Positions 34,777 to 46,335 of a stretch of 64,000 nt of DNA are shown here, in pieces. The stretch lies in the NCBI RefSeq assembly GCF_001042635.1, contig NZ_AP012331.1, positions 558,001-622,000 on the forward strand, in the 5' to 3' direction. The stretch comes from Bifidobacterium scardovii JCM 12489 = DSM 13734. GTDB taxonomy: Bacteria > Actinomycetota > Actinomycetes > Actinomycetales > Bifidobacteriaceae. The notes under the pieces are model-generated. The model was not told the origin of the DNA and ran no database searches. It saw only the letters and a list, made by a program, of their open reading frames with translations. Each line of letters starts with the position of its first letter. The first letter of the stretch is position 1. A program made the position numbers and the translations under genes.

Positions 34777-34792
34777 TCATACAAATGTTCGA
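34777..34792 (-). promoter_or_regulatory. LexA-like SOS box upstream of dinB
   Basis: On the minus strand TCGAACATTTGTATGA matches the actinobacterial/Bacillus-type SOS consensus TCGAAC-N4-GTTCGA with two mismatches in the second half. It is 28 bp from the dinB start. Confidence 0.55.
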
Positions 34793-34861
34793 ATGTTATG
34801 CGCTTTGGCATGTCATGCATAACGCGTCCATCCGCGCGGCGCGGGACGGACGGGTGATAGC

Positions 34862-35806
34862 GTGGTGTGCGTGAAACAAGTGATCTTGGGGGTGTTGAAC
34901 CGCATTCCGGTATTCCTGATCGTCGTTGCCGAGGCCATATTGATGTACGCGGCCACATTGGTGGCCAAACTCGCGTTCACCCAGCTCGATCCGCTGTATG
35001 CGGTCTGGTACCGCGTGGGATTCGCCTCGTTGCTGCTGGTCCTGTGGCGCCGCCCGTGGAAGGCGTCGAAGCGTGCCGGGCTGCCGCATACCGCACGGGA
35101 ATGGGGGGTCGTCGCGGCGTGCGGCGTGGCCGTGATGCTGATGAACACCATGTTCTATGTGGCCATCAGCAATATGAACGTCGGCATCGCCGTCGCCATC
35201 GAATTCGTCGGCCCGCTGTCCGTCGCGGTGATCGCGGGGCGGTCCTGGCGCGAGCGCGTCGGCATCGGCATCGCCGCCGTCGGCGTGGTGCTGCTGGCCG
35301 GCATGTCGTTGGCCCAGCCGACCGGGCAACGCTTCCTCATCGGCCTGATAGCGATCCTGATCGGCGGGTCGATGTGGGGCGTGTACATCGTAATGGGACG
35401 CAAGGTGGCGGCTCGGGGCAATTCCCTCGACAACCTCAGCGTGGGCATGCTCATCGGCTGGGTGCTGCAATCGCTGGTGCTGGCCGTGCCGGCGGTGCGC
35501 CATACCATCCATCCCAAGGCCGAGGCGACGTGGGCGGTCGGCCCTGCCGGCTCGCTCGGGCTGCTGGCGCTGCTGCTGTTCGTCGCCGTGTTCGCCTCGT
35601 TCATGCCGTATGTGATCGACCAGGTCGTGATGCGGCGCACCACGGCCGGCGCGTTCTCGGTCATGCAGTCGATCAATCCGGCGACCGCGATCCTCGTCGG
35701 TCTGGCCTTCGGCGAGATCCCGACGGTATGGGATATCATCGGCGTCGCCCTGGTGATCGCCGCGGTGGTGATCACCTTCTCCGGAGACGATGCGCCGGCC
35801 AAGTGA
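34862..35806 (+). CDS. EamA-family (RhtA-like) metabolite exporter
   Basis: A 314-residue membrane protein with ten predicted helices in two EamA repeats, of the drug/metabolite exporter superfamily. The first repeat has SNMNVGIAVAIEFVGPLSVAV and the second SVMQSINPATAILVGLAFGE, the wording seen in RhtA-type threonine/homoserine exporters. Three GTG codons (34862, 34865, 34871) could start it; none has a clear ribosome site, so it may be leaderless. The substrate is inferred only from family likeness. Confidence 0.85.
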   Translation: MVCVKQVILGVLNRIPVFLIVVAEAILMYAATLVAKLAFTQLDPLYAVWYRVGFASLLLVLWRRPWKASKRAGLPHTAREWGVVAACGVAVMLMNTMFYVAISNMNVGIAVAIEFVGPLSVAVIAGRSWRERVGIGIAAVGVVLLAGMSLAQPTGQRFLIGLIAILIGGSMWGVYIVMGRKVAARGNSLDNLSVGMLIGWVLQSLVLAVPAVRHTIHPKAEATWAVGPAGSLGLLALLLFVAVFASFMPYVIDQVVMRRTTAGAFSVMQSINPATAILVGLAFGEIPTVWDIIGVALVIAAVVITFSGDDAPAK

Positions 35807-35911
35807 CCGGCGTGCCGGCGCGCGTCAGTCCGCCCCCGACGCGCGCCGCAGTTGCGCAGTCCGGGGGCCGATGGTAATGTAAGTTGCTGTTGCGCTCATG
35901 CGGGCGCGACT

Positions 35912-35999
35912 GGAGTCATGCCTGAGTGGCCGATAGGGGCACCCTGCTAAGGTGTTAGTCGTGTTTAGCGGCTCGAGGGTTCGAATCCCTCTGACTCCG
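35912..35999 (+). tRNA. tRNA-Ser (GCT)
   Basis: GGAGTCA (35912-35918) pairs with TGACTCC (35992-35998), with discriminator G. The anticodon loop CTGCTAA reads GCT. A long variable arm gives 88 nt, as for serine tRNAs. Confidence 0.95.
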
Positions 36000-36004
36000 C
36001 CGAC

Positions 36005-36037
36005 AAGGGTTTTGGGAGCAATCCCAAAACCCTTTTT
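36005..36037 (+). terminator. Intrinsic terminator after tRNA-Ser
   Basis: AAGGGTTTTGGGA (36005-36017) pairs perfectly with TCCCAAAACCCTT (36022-36034) over a 4-nt loop, then more T. Confidence 0.95.
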
Positions 36038-36545
36038 CGTATCCAAAACAGCCAAGGCATGTTTTGGCCTATAACCCGAATTGCATGTTGCATGAATAGA
36101 TGAATTCATGTACGACTTGCGCATGAATCTGGATTGCGACTCATGGTGCCGTCTCGGAATTTCGGGGGGTGAACGGTGGAACGCGCCGCGAATGGCGTTG
36201 TATTGAGTGATTGAGTAGCGGAGTCGGAGGTACGCCATTGTCCGTCCGCCTCCATTGACTCATTTTACTGTGCGGGAAATCGGAAACGCCATGGCGATAC
36301 CAATCTTTTTCCGCGAAAACGCTTGATTTTTGCCGGTTGCGCGATTGAATCGATTAGCCCTCACGGGACGATGCCGACGAGGTGCCCCCGTACTCCGGCA
36401 CGCCCGACGTCGACGCGGCCGGTCGCGCGACCGGGTAACGCCCCGGCGATAAGCTGATCGTGAGCGCGCGGGACGGATCCCGGAACCGTATGGCGGCCGT
36501 GTCCGAAAACGCGCGGGGAAGAGCGTATCGACGGAAGGGTTTGTC
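36038..36545. other. AT-richer non-coding stretch after tRNA-Ser
   Basis: About 500 bases without a convincing gene, lower in GC than the surroundings between 36038 and 36360. CCAAAACA (36043-36050) pairs with TGTTTTGG (36060-36067), and TGCATG words cluster near 36080-36130. No integrase or second tRNA fragment is seen. Confidence 0.5.
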
Positions 36546-37913
36546 ATGCGGCACATACGAGGCATGGGCCAGCACACGAATCGCGGCATGGCCGGCGAGT
36601 CGGCGCGGGGGCGATGGGTATGGCCGCTGGCCATCCTGGCGCTTGCGCTGCTGTGCATCGGCGGTTGGGCCGTGGCGTACACCATGAACACGCCGAAGGC
36701 GGAGAACCAGCCGGCGCAGTCGGCGGCTCCCGGCGCGTCGCTGGACAAAGGCGAGGCCGCACCGGCCCCGGTGGCCGAGCATCACGGGAATTCGCCGGAC
36801 TGCCCGGACACTGACTGCATTGCCATGCTGGTCAACGGCGATCTGCTGTTCCACCCCGGACTGTGGAACCAGTACGCGGTCAATCCGTCCGCCACCGACG
36901 GCACCGCATTCGATTTCACCGGCCTGTTCGAGCCGTTGCGCAAGTACATCGACGCCTCCGACATCGCGGTGTGCGAGTTCGAGACTCCGATCGCCCCGCG
37001 CGGCGGCCCGTACACCGGCTACCCGGTGTTCGCCATTCCGCCGGAGGTCGCGGATGCGGCGGCCAAGGTCGGCTACCGCGCCTGCACGCACGCCACCAAC
37101 CATTCGTGGGACCAGGGCGCGGACGGCATCGCGCGCCTGTGGGACACGCTGGCGGCCGACGGCATCGCGCAGACCGGCTCGTACAAGACCCAGGAGGATT
37201 CCGTCAAGCCGCTCGTCGTCGATTCGCCGACCGGCGGCGGCAAGCTTGGGCTGGTCACCGGCACGGTGTCGCTCAACGGCATGGTCGCCGACGAGGACTG
37301 GCAGGTCGATCGGCTGCGCGAGGCCGGCGATCCGAACCACCAGTCGGATATCGACAAGGCCGTGGCCAAGGCGAAGGCCGCCCGCGACCAAGGCGCCGAC
37401 GTGGTGGCCATCGCCATGCATTCGGTGCAGGAATACATCGACTACGCCGATTCGTGGCAGACCAGCGAGGCCCACGAGCTCGCCGACACCGGCGCGTTCG
37501 ACGTGATCTATGGCGCCGGGTGCCACTGTGCGCAGCCGATCGAGAACTACAACGGCACATGGATCATCTACGGCTTGGGCAATACGGTCACCGAATCGGC
37601 CAACACCGCGGACACGCTGGTCAACAATCAGGGCGTCACCGCGCGCGTGCAGTTCGCCGGCAAGAAGGGCGTGCCCGGGTCGTGGCGGGTCAGCCGCATC
37701 GACTGGACGCCAAGCGCCAATGAGACGCTCGGCAAATACCAATGGTGCTCGCTTGCGTCGGATCATCCGGACGGCACCTGCTGGTCCGGCGACCAGGACG
37801 CGCAGGTGCGACAGCGCATATGGAACGTGATCTATTCGATGGGCGCGGACCAGAACGTGGTGCGCGAATGGAACATCACCGCCGAACGCGGGGCCGCGCA
37901 AAGCGCTCAATAA
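36546..37913 (+). CDS. CapA/PgsA-family metallophosphoesterase-like membrane protein
   Basis: A 455-residue protein with one N-terminal signal anchor (about residues 25-46) and an extracytoplasmic CapA domain. Features are MLVNGDLLFHPGLWNQY (metal-binding Asp), DIAVCEFETPI, THATNHSWDQGADGI, VVAIAMHSVQEY and FDVIYGAGCHCAQPIE, which matches the usual GHGVHxxQPxE segment of the family. CapA proteins act in poly-gamma-glutamate or polysaccharide surface polymers. No other capsule genes are adjacent, so the substrate is open. GGAAGGG lies upstream of the ATG. Confidence 0.85.
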   Translation: MRHIRGMGQHTNRGMAGESARGRWVWPLAILALALLCIGGWAVAYTMNTPKAENQPAQSAAPGASLDKGEAAPAPVAEHHGNSPDCPDTDCIAMLVNGDLLFHPGLWNQYAVNPSATDGTAFDFTGLFEPLRKYIDASDIAVCEFETPIAPRGGPYTGYPVFAIPPEVADAAAKVGYRACTHATNHSWDQGADGIARLWDTLAADGIAQTGSYKTQEDSVKPLVVDSPTGGGKLGLVTGTVSLNGMVADEDWQVDRLREAGDPNHQSDIDKAVAKAKAARDQGADVVAIAMHSVQEYIDYADSWQTSEAHELADTGAFDVIYGAGCHCAQPIENYNGTWIIYGLGNTVTESANTADTLVNNQGVTARVQFAGKKGVPGSWRVSRIDWTPSANETLGKYQWCSLASDHPDGTCWSGDQDAQVRQRIWNVIYSMGADQNVVREWNITAERGAAQSAQ

Positions 37914-37995
37914 TCCGGTCGGCCGGTTTCCGCCGCAATCGTCCCGCCCTACCGTCCCGCCCCACCAACGACACACAAGAAGGCACACAGCAGCC

Positions 37996-38634
37996 ATGCA
38001 CACCATCCTCGATACCGCCGGGCAGCCGGCGCACGACGCGTTCGTCGAAAAGAAATCCGAATTCATCGGCGACGCGTGCCATATCGACACGCTGGACGAG
38101 GCGCTCGCCTTCGTGGAAGCCATCCGCCAGCAGCACCCCAAATCGCGCCATGTGGCGTACGCCGCGGTCTGCGGCGGCGCGGACGGCAGGCTGTCCGAGC
38201 GCATGAGCGACGACGGGGAGCCGTCGGGCACCGCCGGCAAACCGATCCTCGAGGTGCTGCGCGCCAATGAGCTCACTGACTGTGTGGTGGCGGTCACCCG
38301 GTATTTCGGCGGCATCCTGCTCGGCTCCGGTGGCCTGATCCGCGCGTATTCGACTGGCGCCTCGCTGGCGGTCAAGGCGGCGAGCCAAGCGCGGATCGTG
38401 CCGTGCGTGCGCTACTCGGTGCGGTTGGAATACCCTCAGTTGGCGATATTCCAGCGTTTGCTCGCCGACTGCGAGGGGCGTTCCGACGATGAGCGGTACA
38501 CCGACCGCGTCACGCTGCGCGCCATTGTGCCGCAGGAGCGGTCGGAGACCTTTGAGTCGCGCACGCGCGAGGCCTTCAACGCGTCGGTCACCCCGGAACG
38601 ACTCGATGTGGTCAACCATCCGGTCGCGCTGTGA
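37996..38634 (+). CDS. YigZ/IMPACT-family protein
   Basis: A 212-residue cytoplasmic protein of the UPF0029/YigZ family. The family signature SRHVAYAAVCGG, the DDGEPSGTAGKPILEVL loop and VVAVTRYFGGILLGSGGLIRAYS are intact. The C-terminal ferredoxin-like domain follows. In eukaryotes IMPACT modulates translation control; the bacterial role is unclear. The ATG has a weak GAAGG upstream. Confidence 0.9.
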   Translation: MHTILDTAGQPAHDAFVEKKSEFIGDACHIDTLDEALAFVEAIRQQHPKSRHVAYAAVCGGADGRLSERMSDDGEPSGTAGKPILEVLRANELTDCVVAVTRYFGGILLGSGGLIRAYSTGASLAVKAASQARIVPCVRYSVRLEYPQLAIFQRLLADCEGRSDDERYTDRVTLRAIVPQERSETFESRTREAFNASVTPERLDVVNHPVAL

Positions 38635-38670
38635 GCCCGACGTCCACGTCCCGCAGCTAAGCTGGGACGC

Positions 38671-39384
38671 ATGAGCGAATCCATCGAATCCACCGAGCCC
38701 GTCGAACCGACCGCGGTCGAGCCGTCCGCCGCATCCGGAGCGTCCGGAGCGGAGTCCAATGCGTCGCCGGAACCGTACCAGCCGGATCAGTCCGCTCAGG
38801 CATTCGAGCCGCTGACCGCGACCTACGAGCGGTTGCGTCATTCCACGGATCCGGACGAACTATCCGAATTCGCGCGCCGGCCGCTGCCCGACAAGGCGGA
38901 TCAGGCCGCGTTCTCGCGTGCCACGGCACTGCTTGAGGCTGTGGCCGGCAACGCCAACACGCCGGTGGAGGACCGCATCATGCTGGCGCAGACGATGCCG
39001 TTCCCGAACGTTCTGGTCAAGTTGTCGGTGGATGACGACCAGCGCGTGCGCGCCGCCGTCGCCGCCAACACCGATGACAAGAACTGGCTGGTCGGGCGCC
39101 TGACCAAGGATGCGGTGCCCGAGGTGCGCGACATCGCGTTGCGCAACAAGCGGACCTCGTGGAAGATGCGGCTCGAGGGCGCGCAGAACGAGCAGCTCGA
39201 CCCGCAAACGCTTGATTTTCTCAGCCATCTCGGGGTCGACAGCGAGCCGGACGCCTCGCCGATCCTGTCGGCGATGGTGCGCCGCGCCGTGGCGCTGAAC
39301 CCGAACACGGATGCCGAGACGCTGGGCCGTCTCGCTTCGGACCCCGACCCCGTGGTGGCGAAAGAGGCGTCGCGCCGGGTGTGA
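38671..39384 (+). CDS. LRV/HEAT-like repeat protein
   Basis: A 237-residue soluble protein with an acidic, Ser/Glu/Pro-rich N-terminus (about 45 residues, probably disordered) and then helical repeats. VLVKLSVDDDQRVRAAVAAN, AVPEVRDIALRNK and ETLGRLASDPDPVVAKEASRR are successive leucine-rich-variant/HEAT-like units. These usually bind protein partners. The repeat type resembles the C-terminal part of the FHA protein at 9004. Function is unknown. Confidence 0.8.
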   Translation: MSESIESTEPVEPTAVEPSAASGASGAESNASPEPYQPDQSAQAFEPLTATYERLRHSTDPDELSEFARRPLPDKADQAAFSRATALLEAVAGNANTPVEDRIMLAQTMPFPNVLVKLSVDDDQRVRAAVAANTDDKNWLVGRLTKDAVPEVRDIALRNKRTSWKMRLEGAQNEQLDPQTLDFLSHLGVDSEPDASPILSAMVRRAVALNPNTDAETLGRLASDPDPVVAKEASRRV

Positions 39385-39467
39385 GCCGGGCGACGCGGGA
39401 GCCCCGTCGCAACACGCATACGCGGTTTTTCGGCGTTTTATCGTGCGCGCCTCGGCGGGCTAGGACA

Positions 39468-39473
39468 TACACT
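39468..39473 (+). promoter_or_regulatory. -10 box of malQ; transcript probably leaderless
   Basis: TACACT (39468-39473) ends seven bases before the malQ ATG. Transcription would begin at or next to the start codon. No ribosome site is visible. Confidence 0.5.
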
Positions 39474-39480
39474 GTTAGGT

Positions 39481-41646
39481 ATGACTGAGAGAACCGAAAG
39501 TGAAGAACGTTTGGCTCGCCCGCTGGTTCATCTGGCGCGGCTTGTCGGCGTGGCCACCAGTTATGTCGGCATGTCGGACGACTACCACGAGATCGATGAC
39601 GATGTCCTGGTGGCCGTGCTCGCCGCGCTGGGCATCGACGCCTCCAGCGACACCGCGATCAAGGACTCGATCAGGCGCATCCACGACGAGCGCCGCGGCC
39701 GTCTCGTGTCGCCGACGGTGCTGCACATCGTCGGGCGTGAGGACTCCGTGCTGATCAACACCCCGATCCTCGCCGTGCCGTCTGCGTCCATCACGCTGGA
39801 AAACGGCGAGCCGTACGAGGGCACGCTGCAGATCGGGCCGGGGGACGGCTCCCAGGCGTACGTGATCAACGACCAGTTCATCGCCACCGCCGCGGTGAAC
39901 CTGCCGGCCGATCTTCCCGTCGGCTACCATACCCTGCACGTCACGGTGAACGGCAGGCAGCAGGACGCCACGCTGATCAGCGCGCCGGACAAGGTCGAAC
40001 TGCTGGATCCGATGAAGGGCGGGCACCTGTGGGGCTGGATGGCCCAGCTGTATTCGATCCGTTCCGCCGATTCGTGGGGCGTCGGCGATTACGAGGACCT
40101 GCGCCGCATGGTGATCGAGGCCAAGGCGAAGACCGACGCCGACTTCATCCTGGTCAATCCGCTGCATGCGGCCGAGCCGGTGTCGCCGCTGACGCCGTCG
40201 CCGTATCTGCCGGTATCCCGCCGTTTCGTCAATTTCACCTACATCCGACCCGAGGCCATCGAGGAGTTCGGGCTGCTCGACGATCAGGCGCGCGCCGAGG
40301 TGAAGTCGCTGCACGAGGGCGTTGAGCCGCTGAACGGCGACACCCAGCTGCTCGACCGCGACGCGATGTGGCGCAACAAGATGCGCGCGCTGTGGGCGAT
40401 CTTCAAGGCCGGCCGCTCGGCCGCGCGGCAGGCGCAGTTCGAGGCGTACAAGGCCTCGTGCGGCGAGGAGCTGGAGGCCTACGCCACCTGGTGCCTGTGC
40501 TATGACAAGTGGGGCGCGCCGAACGGCCAGCCGGACAACTGGGAAAAGACCTATACCAAGAACTCCCCGGAGATCACGGCGCTGCGCGGGCAGTACCCGG
40601 ACACGCTGGACTTCTACCGCTGGATGGAGTGGATCGCCTCCGAGCAGCTCGAAGGGGCGCAGCGGGCGGCCCGCGAGGCCGGCATGCGCATCGGCATCAT
40701 GGCCGACATGGCCGTCGGCGTGCACCCGACCGGCGCGGACGTGTGGTGGAACCCCGAGCGCTTCGCCAAGGGAGCCACCGTCGGCGCGCCGCCGGACATG
40801 TTCAACCAGCAGGGGCAGGACTGGAGCCAGCCGCCGCTGAGCCCCATCGATCTGGAGAACACCGGCTACCGGACCTACCGCAATATGGTGCACGGCATGT
40901 TCGCACAGGCCGGTGCGGTGCGCATCGATCATATCCTCGGCCTGTTCCGCCTGTGGTGGATCCCCGAGGGCAAGCCGGCGACCGAGGGCGCCTACGTGCA
41001 TTACGATGCGGACATCATGCTGGGCATCCTCGCGCTCGAGGCGTCGCGCGCCGGAGGCGTCGTGGTCGGCGAGGACCTGGGCGTGGTGCCCGAGTACGTG
41101 GCCGACTCGCTGTCCTCGCACGGGATCCTCGGCTGCGCGGTCGAATGGTTCGAGCAGTTCGACGGCGTGTTCCGCGCGCCTTCCGACTGGCGCCCGTATG
41201 CGCTGGCGTCGGTCAACACGCACGATCTGCCGCCGGCGGCCGGCTACCTCGAGTACGAGCACGTCACCCTGCGCGAACAGCTCGGGCTGCTGACCGGCCC
41301 CAAGGAGGACTTCGAGCGCAGCGCCCGCGCCGAGCACAAGGCGATGATGTCGATGCTGGTCGACAACGGCTATCTCGACCCCGCGCTGCTGGACGACGAG
41401 AAGGCCAACGAATGGCAGATCGTCGAATCGCTGTACCGCGCGCTCAAGGGGTCGCCGTGCAAGCTGCTCGCCGCGTCGATCACCGACGCCGTGGGGGAGA
41501 AGCGCGCGCAGAACCAGCCGGGCACCAACAACGAGTACCCCAACTGGCGCATCCCGCTGGCGGACGGCAAGGGCAACGTGGTGCCGCTCGAGGACCTGTT
41601 CGACAACGAGCATCTCCAGCGCATCGCCGGCATCATGAACGCCTGA
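39481..41646 (+). CDS. malQ: 4-alpha-glucanotransferase (amylomaltase)
   Basis: A GH77 enzyme that transfers maltodextrin segments between alpha-1,4-glucans. The 721-residue protein is of the longer actinobacterial type with an N-terminal extension (about 150 residues). The catalytic core has YSIRSADSWGVGDYEDLRRM, GAVRIDHILGLFRLWWIPEG (nucleophile Asp), VGEDLGVVPEYV (acid/base Glu) and NTHDLPPAAGYLE. It ends with GTNNEYPNWRIPLADG, as in other MalQ enzymes. With glgX nearby it serves glycogen and maltodextrin use. Confidence 0.95.
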   Translation: MTERTESEERLARPLVHLARLVGVATSYVGMSDDYHEIDDDVLVAVLAALGIDASSDTAIKDSIRRIHDERRGRLVSPTVLHIVGREDSVLINTPILAVPSASITLENGEPYEGTLQIGPGDGSQAYVINDQFIATAAVNLPADLPVGYHTLHVTVNGRQQDATLISAPDKVELLDPMKGGHLWGWMAQLYSIRSADSWGVGDYEDLRRMVIEAKAKTDADFILVNPLHAAEPVSPLTPSPYLPVSRRFVNFTYIRPEAIEEFGLLDDQARAEVKSLHEGVEPLNGDTQLLDRDAMWRNKMRALWAIFKAGRSAARQAQFEAYKASCGEELEAYATWCLCYDKWGAPNGQPDNWEKTYTKNSPEITALRGQYPDTLDFYRWMEWIASEQLEGAQRAAREAGMRIGIMADMAVGVHPTGADVWWNPERFAKGATVGAPPDMFNQQGQDWSQPPLSPIDLENTGYRTYRNMVHGMFAQAGAVRIDHILGLFRLWWIPEGKPATEGAYVHYDADIMLGILALEASRAGGVVVGEDLGVVPEYVADSLSSHGILGCAVEWFEQFDGVFRAPSDWRPYALASVNTHDLPPAAGYLEYEHVTLREQLGLLTGPKEDFERSARAEHKAMMSMLVDNGYLDPALLDDEKANEWQIVESLYRALKGSPCKLLAASITDAVGEKRAQNQPGTNNEYPNWRIPLADGKGNVVPLEDLFDNEHLQRIAGIMNA

Positions 41647-41670
41647 CCGGAGGCGGCGAACGGCGGCAGC

Positions 41671-41709
41671 GAACGTGGCCGGCGCGGTGATTCCGCGCCG
41701 GCCACGTTC
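41671..41709. terminator. 17-bp perfect hairpin after malQ
   Basis: GAACGTGGCCGGCGCGG (41671-41687) and CCGCGCCGGCCACGTTC (41693-41709) are exact complements with a 5-nt loop. No T-run follows. Confidence 0.7.
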
Positions 41710-41756
41710 GTATGAGGGGCCGTTCCGCGCGTCCGCGCGACACGGGCGACGCCGTT

Positions 41757-41785
41757 TTGCCTAATGTCAAGGCAGGCGATACACT
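41757..41785 (+). promoter_or_regulatory. Promoter of rplM-rpsI
   Basis: TTGCCT (41757-41762) and TACACT (41780-41785) are spaced by 17 bp. The 150-nt leader that follows is not recognised as a known motif. Confidence 0.7.
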
Positions 41786-41940
41786 AGTAGATTGTTGTGT
41801 TTCCCTAAGGGGTCCTTCAAAGCGCTTTCCCACTCGCCACCGAGGACTTTCAGGGAGCCCACGGATAATGAGGCCGAAACCGTCGCGTCCAACCAATGCG
41901 GCTGTGGAAGCCCGGAACACAATAAGGAAAAGGTACATCA

Positions 41941-42390
41941 GTGAAAACTTTCACTCCGAAACCAGCTGACTTGACTCACGACTGGTACGTCATCGACGCC
42001 ACCGACGTGGTGCTCGGACGCCTCGCCACCCAGACCGCTATTCTGCTGCGTGGCAAGAACAAGCCGACCTACGCTCCGCACGCCGATTCCGGCAACCACG
42101 TGATCATCATCAATGCCGACAAGATCGCTCTGACCGGCAACAAGATGGGCAAGGAACTGTACTCGCACTCCGGTCGTCCGGGTGGCCTGCGTCGCGATAG
42201 CTACGCCCAGCTGCTCGCCAACAAGCCGGAGCGCATCATCGAGGCTGCCATCAAGGGCATGCTGCCGAAGAACCGTCTGTCCAAGGTGCAGATGGATCGT
42301 CTCCACATCTTCCGTGGCGCCGAGCATCCGCACACCCCGCAGAAGCCTCAGGTTTTCGAGATCGCCCAGGTCTCGCAGCAGGCCAAGTGA
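41941..42390 (+). CDS. rplM: 50S ribosomal protein L13
   Basis: A 149-residue large-subunit protein, early in 50S assembly. Family sequence includes [39 protein letters not shown] and [12 protein letters not shown] segments. The start is GTG 41941, with AAGGAAAAGG upstream. It is paired with rpsI, 21 bases downstream, in the usual order. Confidence 0.97.
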   Translation: MKTFTPKPADLTHDWYVIDATDVVLGRLATQTAILLRGKNKPTYAPHADSGNHVIIINADKIALTGNKMGKELYSHSGRPGGLRRDSYAQLLANKPERIIEAAIKGMLPKNRLSKVQMDRLHIFRGAEHPHTPQKPQVFEIAQVSQQAK

Positions 42391-42411
42391 ACCGAAGGGA
42401 GATAGAGAAAC

Positions 42412-42903
42412 ATGGCTGAAAACACCAACGACTCCGCGGTTCAGGCAACCGAAGAGGAGCTCACCTCGTACACCTCCGAAACCAACGCTGGCGCTGGCAC
42501 CGGCACCTCCGCGATCGTCCCGGGCTACGGCACCGGCCGTCGCAAGGAAGCCGTCGCCCGCGTGCGTCTGGTTCCGGGCACCGGCAAGTGGACCATCAAC
42601 GGCCGCACCTTGGAGGAGTACTTCCCCGCCAAGCTGCTGCAGCGTGAGGTCAACTCCCCGATCGTGCTGCTCAAGCTCGAAGGCAAGTTCGACGTCATCG
42701 TCCTCGTTGACGGCGGCGGCACCACCGGCCAGGCCGGCGCCATCCGCCTCGGCGTGGCCCGTGCGCTGAACGCCATCGATCGCGATGCGAACCGCGCCAC
42801 CCTGAAGAAGGCTGGCTTCCTGACCCGCGACGCCCGCGTCGTGGAGCGCAAGAAGGCCGGTCTGCACAAGGCTCGTCGCGCTCCGCAGTTCTCGAAGCGC
42901 TAA
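42412..42903 (+). CDS. rpsI: 30S ribosomal protein S9
   Basis: A 163-residue small-subunit protein whose C-terminal tail reaches the P-site tRNA. An acidic N-terminal extension of about 40 residues precedes the core [19 protein letters not shown]. It ends RRAPQFSKR with the conserved Arg/Lys tail. AGGGAG lies before the ATG. Confidence 0.97.
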   Translation: MAENTNDSAVQATEEELTSYTSETNAGAGTGTSAIVPGYGTGRRKEAVARVRLVPGTGKWTINGRTLEEYFPAKLLQREVNSPIVLLKLEGKFDVIVLVDGGGTTGQAGAIRLGVARALNAIDRDANRATLKKAGFLTRDARVVERKKAGLHKARRAPQFSKR

Positions 42904-42920
42904 AGCCGTACGGCTCTACG

Positions 42921-42956
42921 AAGGGCCCTTCCGCCATGTGGCGGAAGGGCCCTTTT
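42921..42956 (+). terminator. Intrinsic terminator of rplM-rpsI, shared with convergent glgX
   Basis: AAGGGCCCTTCCGCC (42921-42935) and GGCGGAAGGGCCCTT (42940-42954) pair perfectly over 4 nt, followed by TT. Confidence 0.9.
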
Positions 42957-42981
42957 GCTATGTGCGCTGCTGTTGCGCGCG

Positions 42982-45639
<2,658 letters not shown>

Positions 45640-45868
45640 ATACCCATTGTAGCCGCGTCGATTTTTTGGGGATGAATCGGGCAATGGCAGGGGCTGCGGC
45701 GTGCGAACCGGCGTAATCGGCGACTTACCGAAAGGTAATTTGCAAAAATGGATCGAGGATCGTGCGTTCGCATGGCGCGTCTGCCTGGTGCGTCCGTCTG
45801 TGCGAATCGTGTCGCGCCAATCGATTGACATACCATGGTACCGACCATTCGTTGCAAAGGAGAACCCA

Positions 45869-46267
45869 ATGGCCAAGCCGATGACCGCATTCACCACCGA
45901 CCTTCAGCATTCCGGCATGCCGGCGAAGGATTTGGACGAGACCATCGCGTTCTACACCGACGTGCTCGGATTCGAACTCGCCGGGCTGTTCCGCAACGGG
46001 GAGAACCGCTGCGCCTTCCTGCGCTACGGACATCTGACCATCGAGACGTGGGAGGGCGACCCCGCGCCGATGACCACCGGCGCCATCAACCATTGGGCGT
46101 TCGACACCCCGGACATCGAGGCGGCGTTCGAGAACGCGAAGGAGCTTGGCCTGAACTTCAAGGATGCCGAGATCCAGTCCATCCCGACCTTCTGGGACAA
46201 CGGCATCCGCTATTTCAACGTGTACGGGCCCAACGGCGAGACCATCGAGTTCTGCCAGATCGTCTGA
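45869..46267 (+). CDS. VOC-family (glyoxalase/bleomycin-resistance fold) protein
   Basis: A 132-residue vicinal-oxygen-chelate protein. The paired beta-alpha-beta-beta-beta modules are visible: LQHSGMPAKDLDETIAFYTDVLGFELAGLF in the first and NHWAFDTPDIEAAFENAKELG in the second. His at LQHSG, His at INHWAF and Glu at GETIEFCQIV are likely metal ligands. AAAGGAGA lies upstream of ATG 45869. It could be a lactoylglutathione lyase relative, but bifidobacteria generally lack glutathione; the substrate is unknown. Confidence 0.88.
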   Translation: MAKPMTAFTTDLQHSGMPAKDLDETIAFYTDVLGFELAGLFRNGENRCAFLRYGHLTIETWEGDPAPMTTGAINHWAFDTPDIEAAFENAKELGLNFKDAEIQSIPTFWDNGIRYFNVYGPNGETIEFCQIV

Positions 46268-46335
46268 CCGGGTGCGGGCGCGGGTGCTGGTGCGGGGGTG
46301 CTGGTGCGCAACCGGATACCCGTCCGGCGGGCGGC

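Noticed and set aside
35825..36238. 137-residue minus-strand frame containing VRGIRTLEPLNTTNTLAGC
   Set aside because: It is the antisense translation of the tRNA-Ser gene, a well-known spurious protein.
36005..36545. Integrated element at tRNA-Ser
   Set aside because: No integrase, no repeated tRNA 3' end and only about 500 bases before an ordinary gene.
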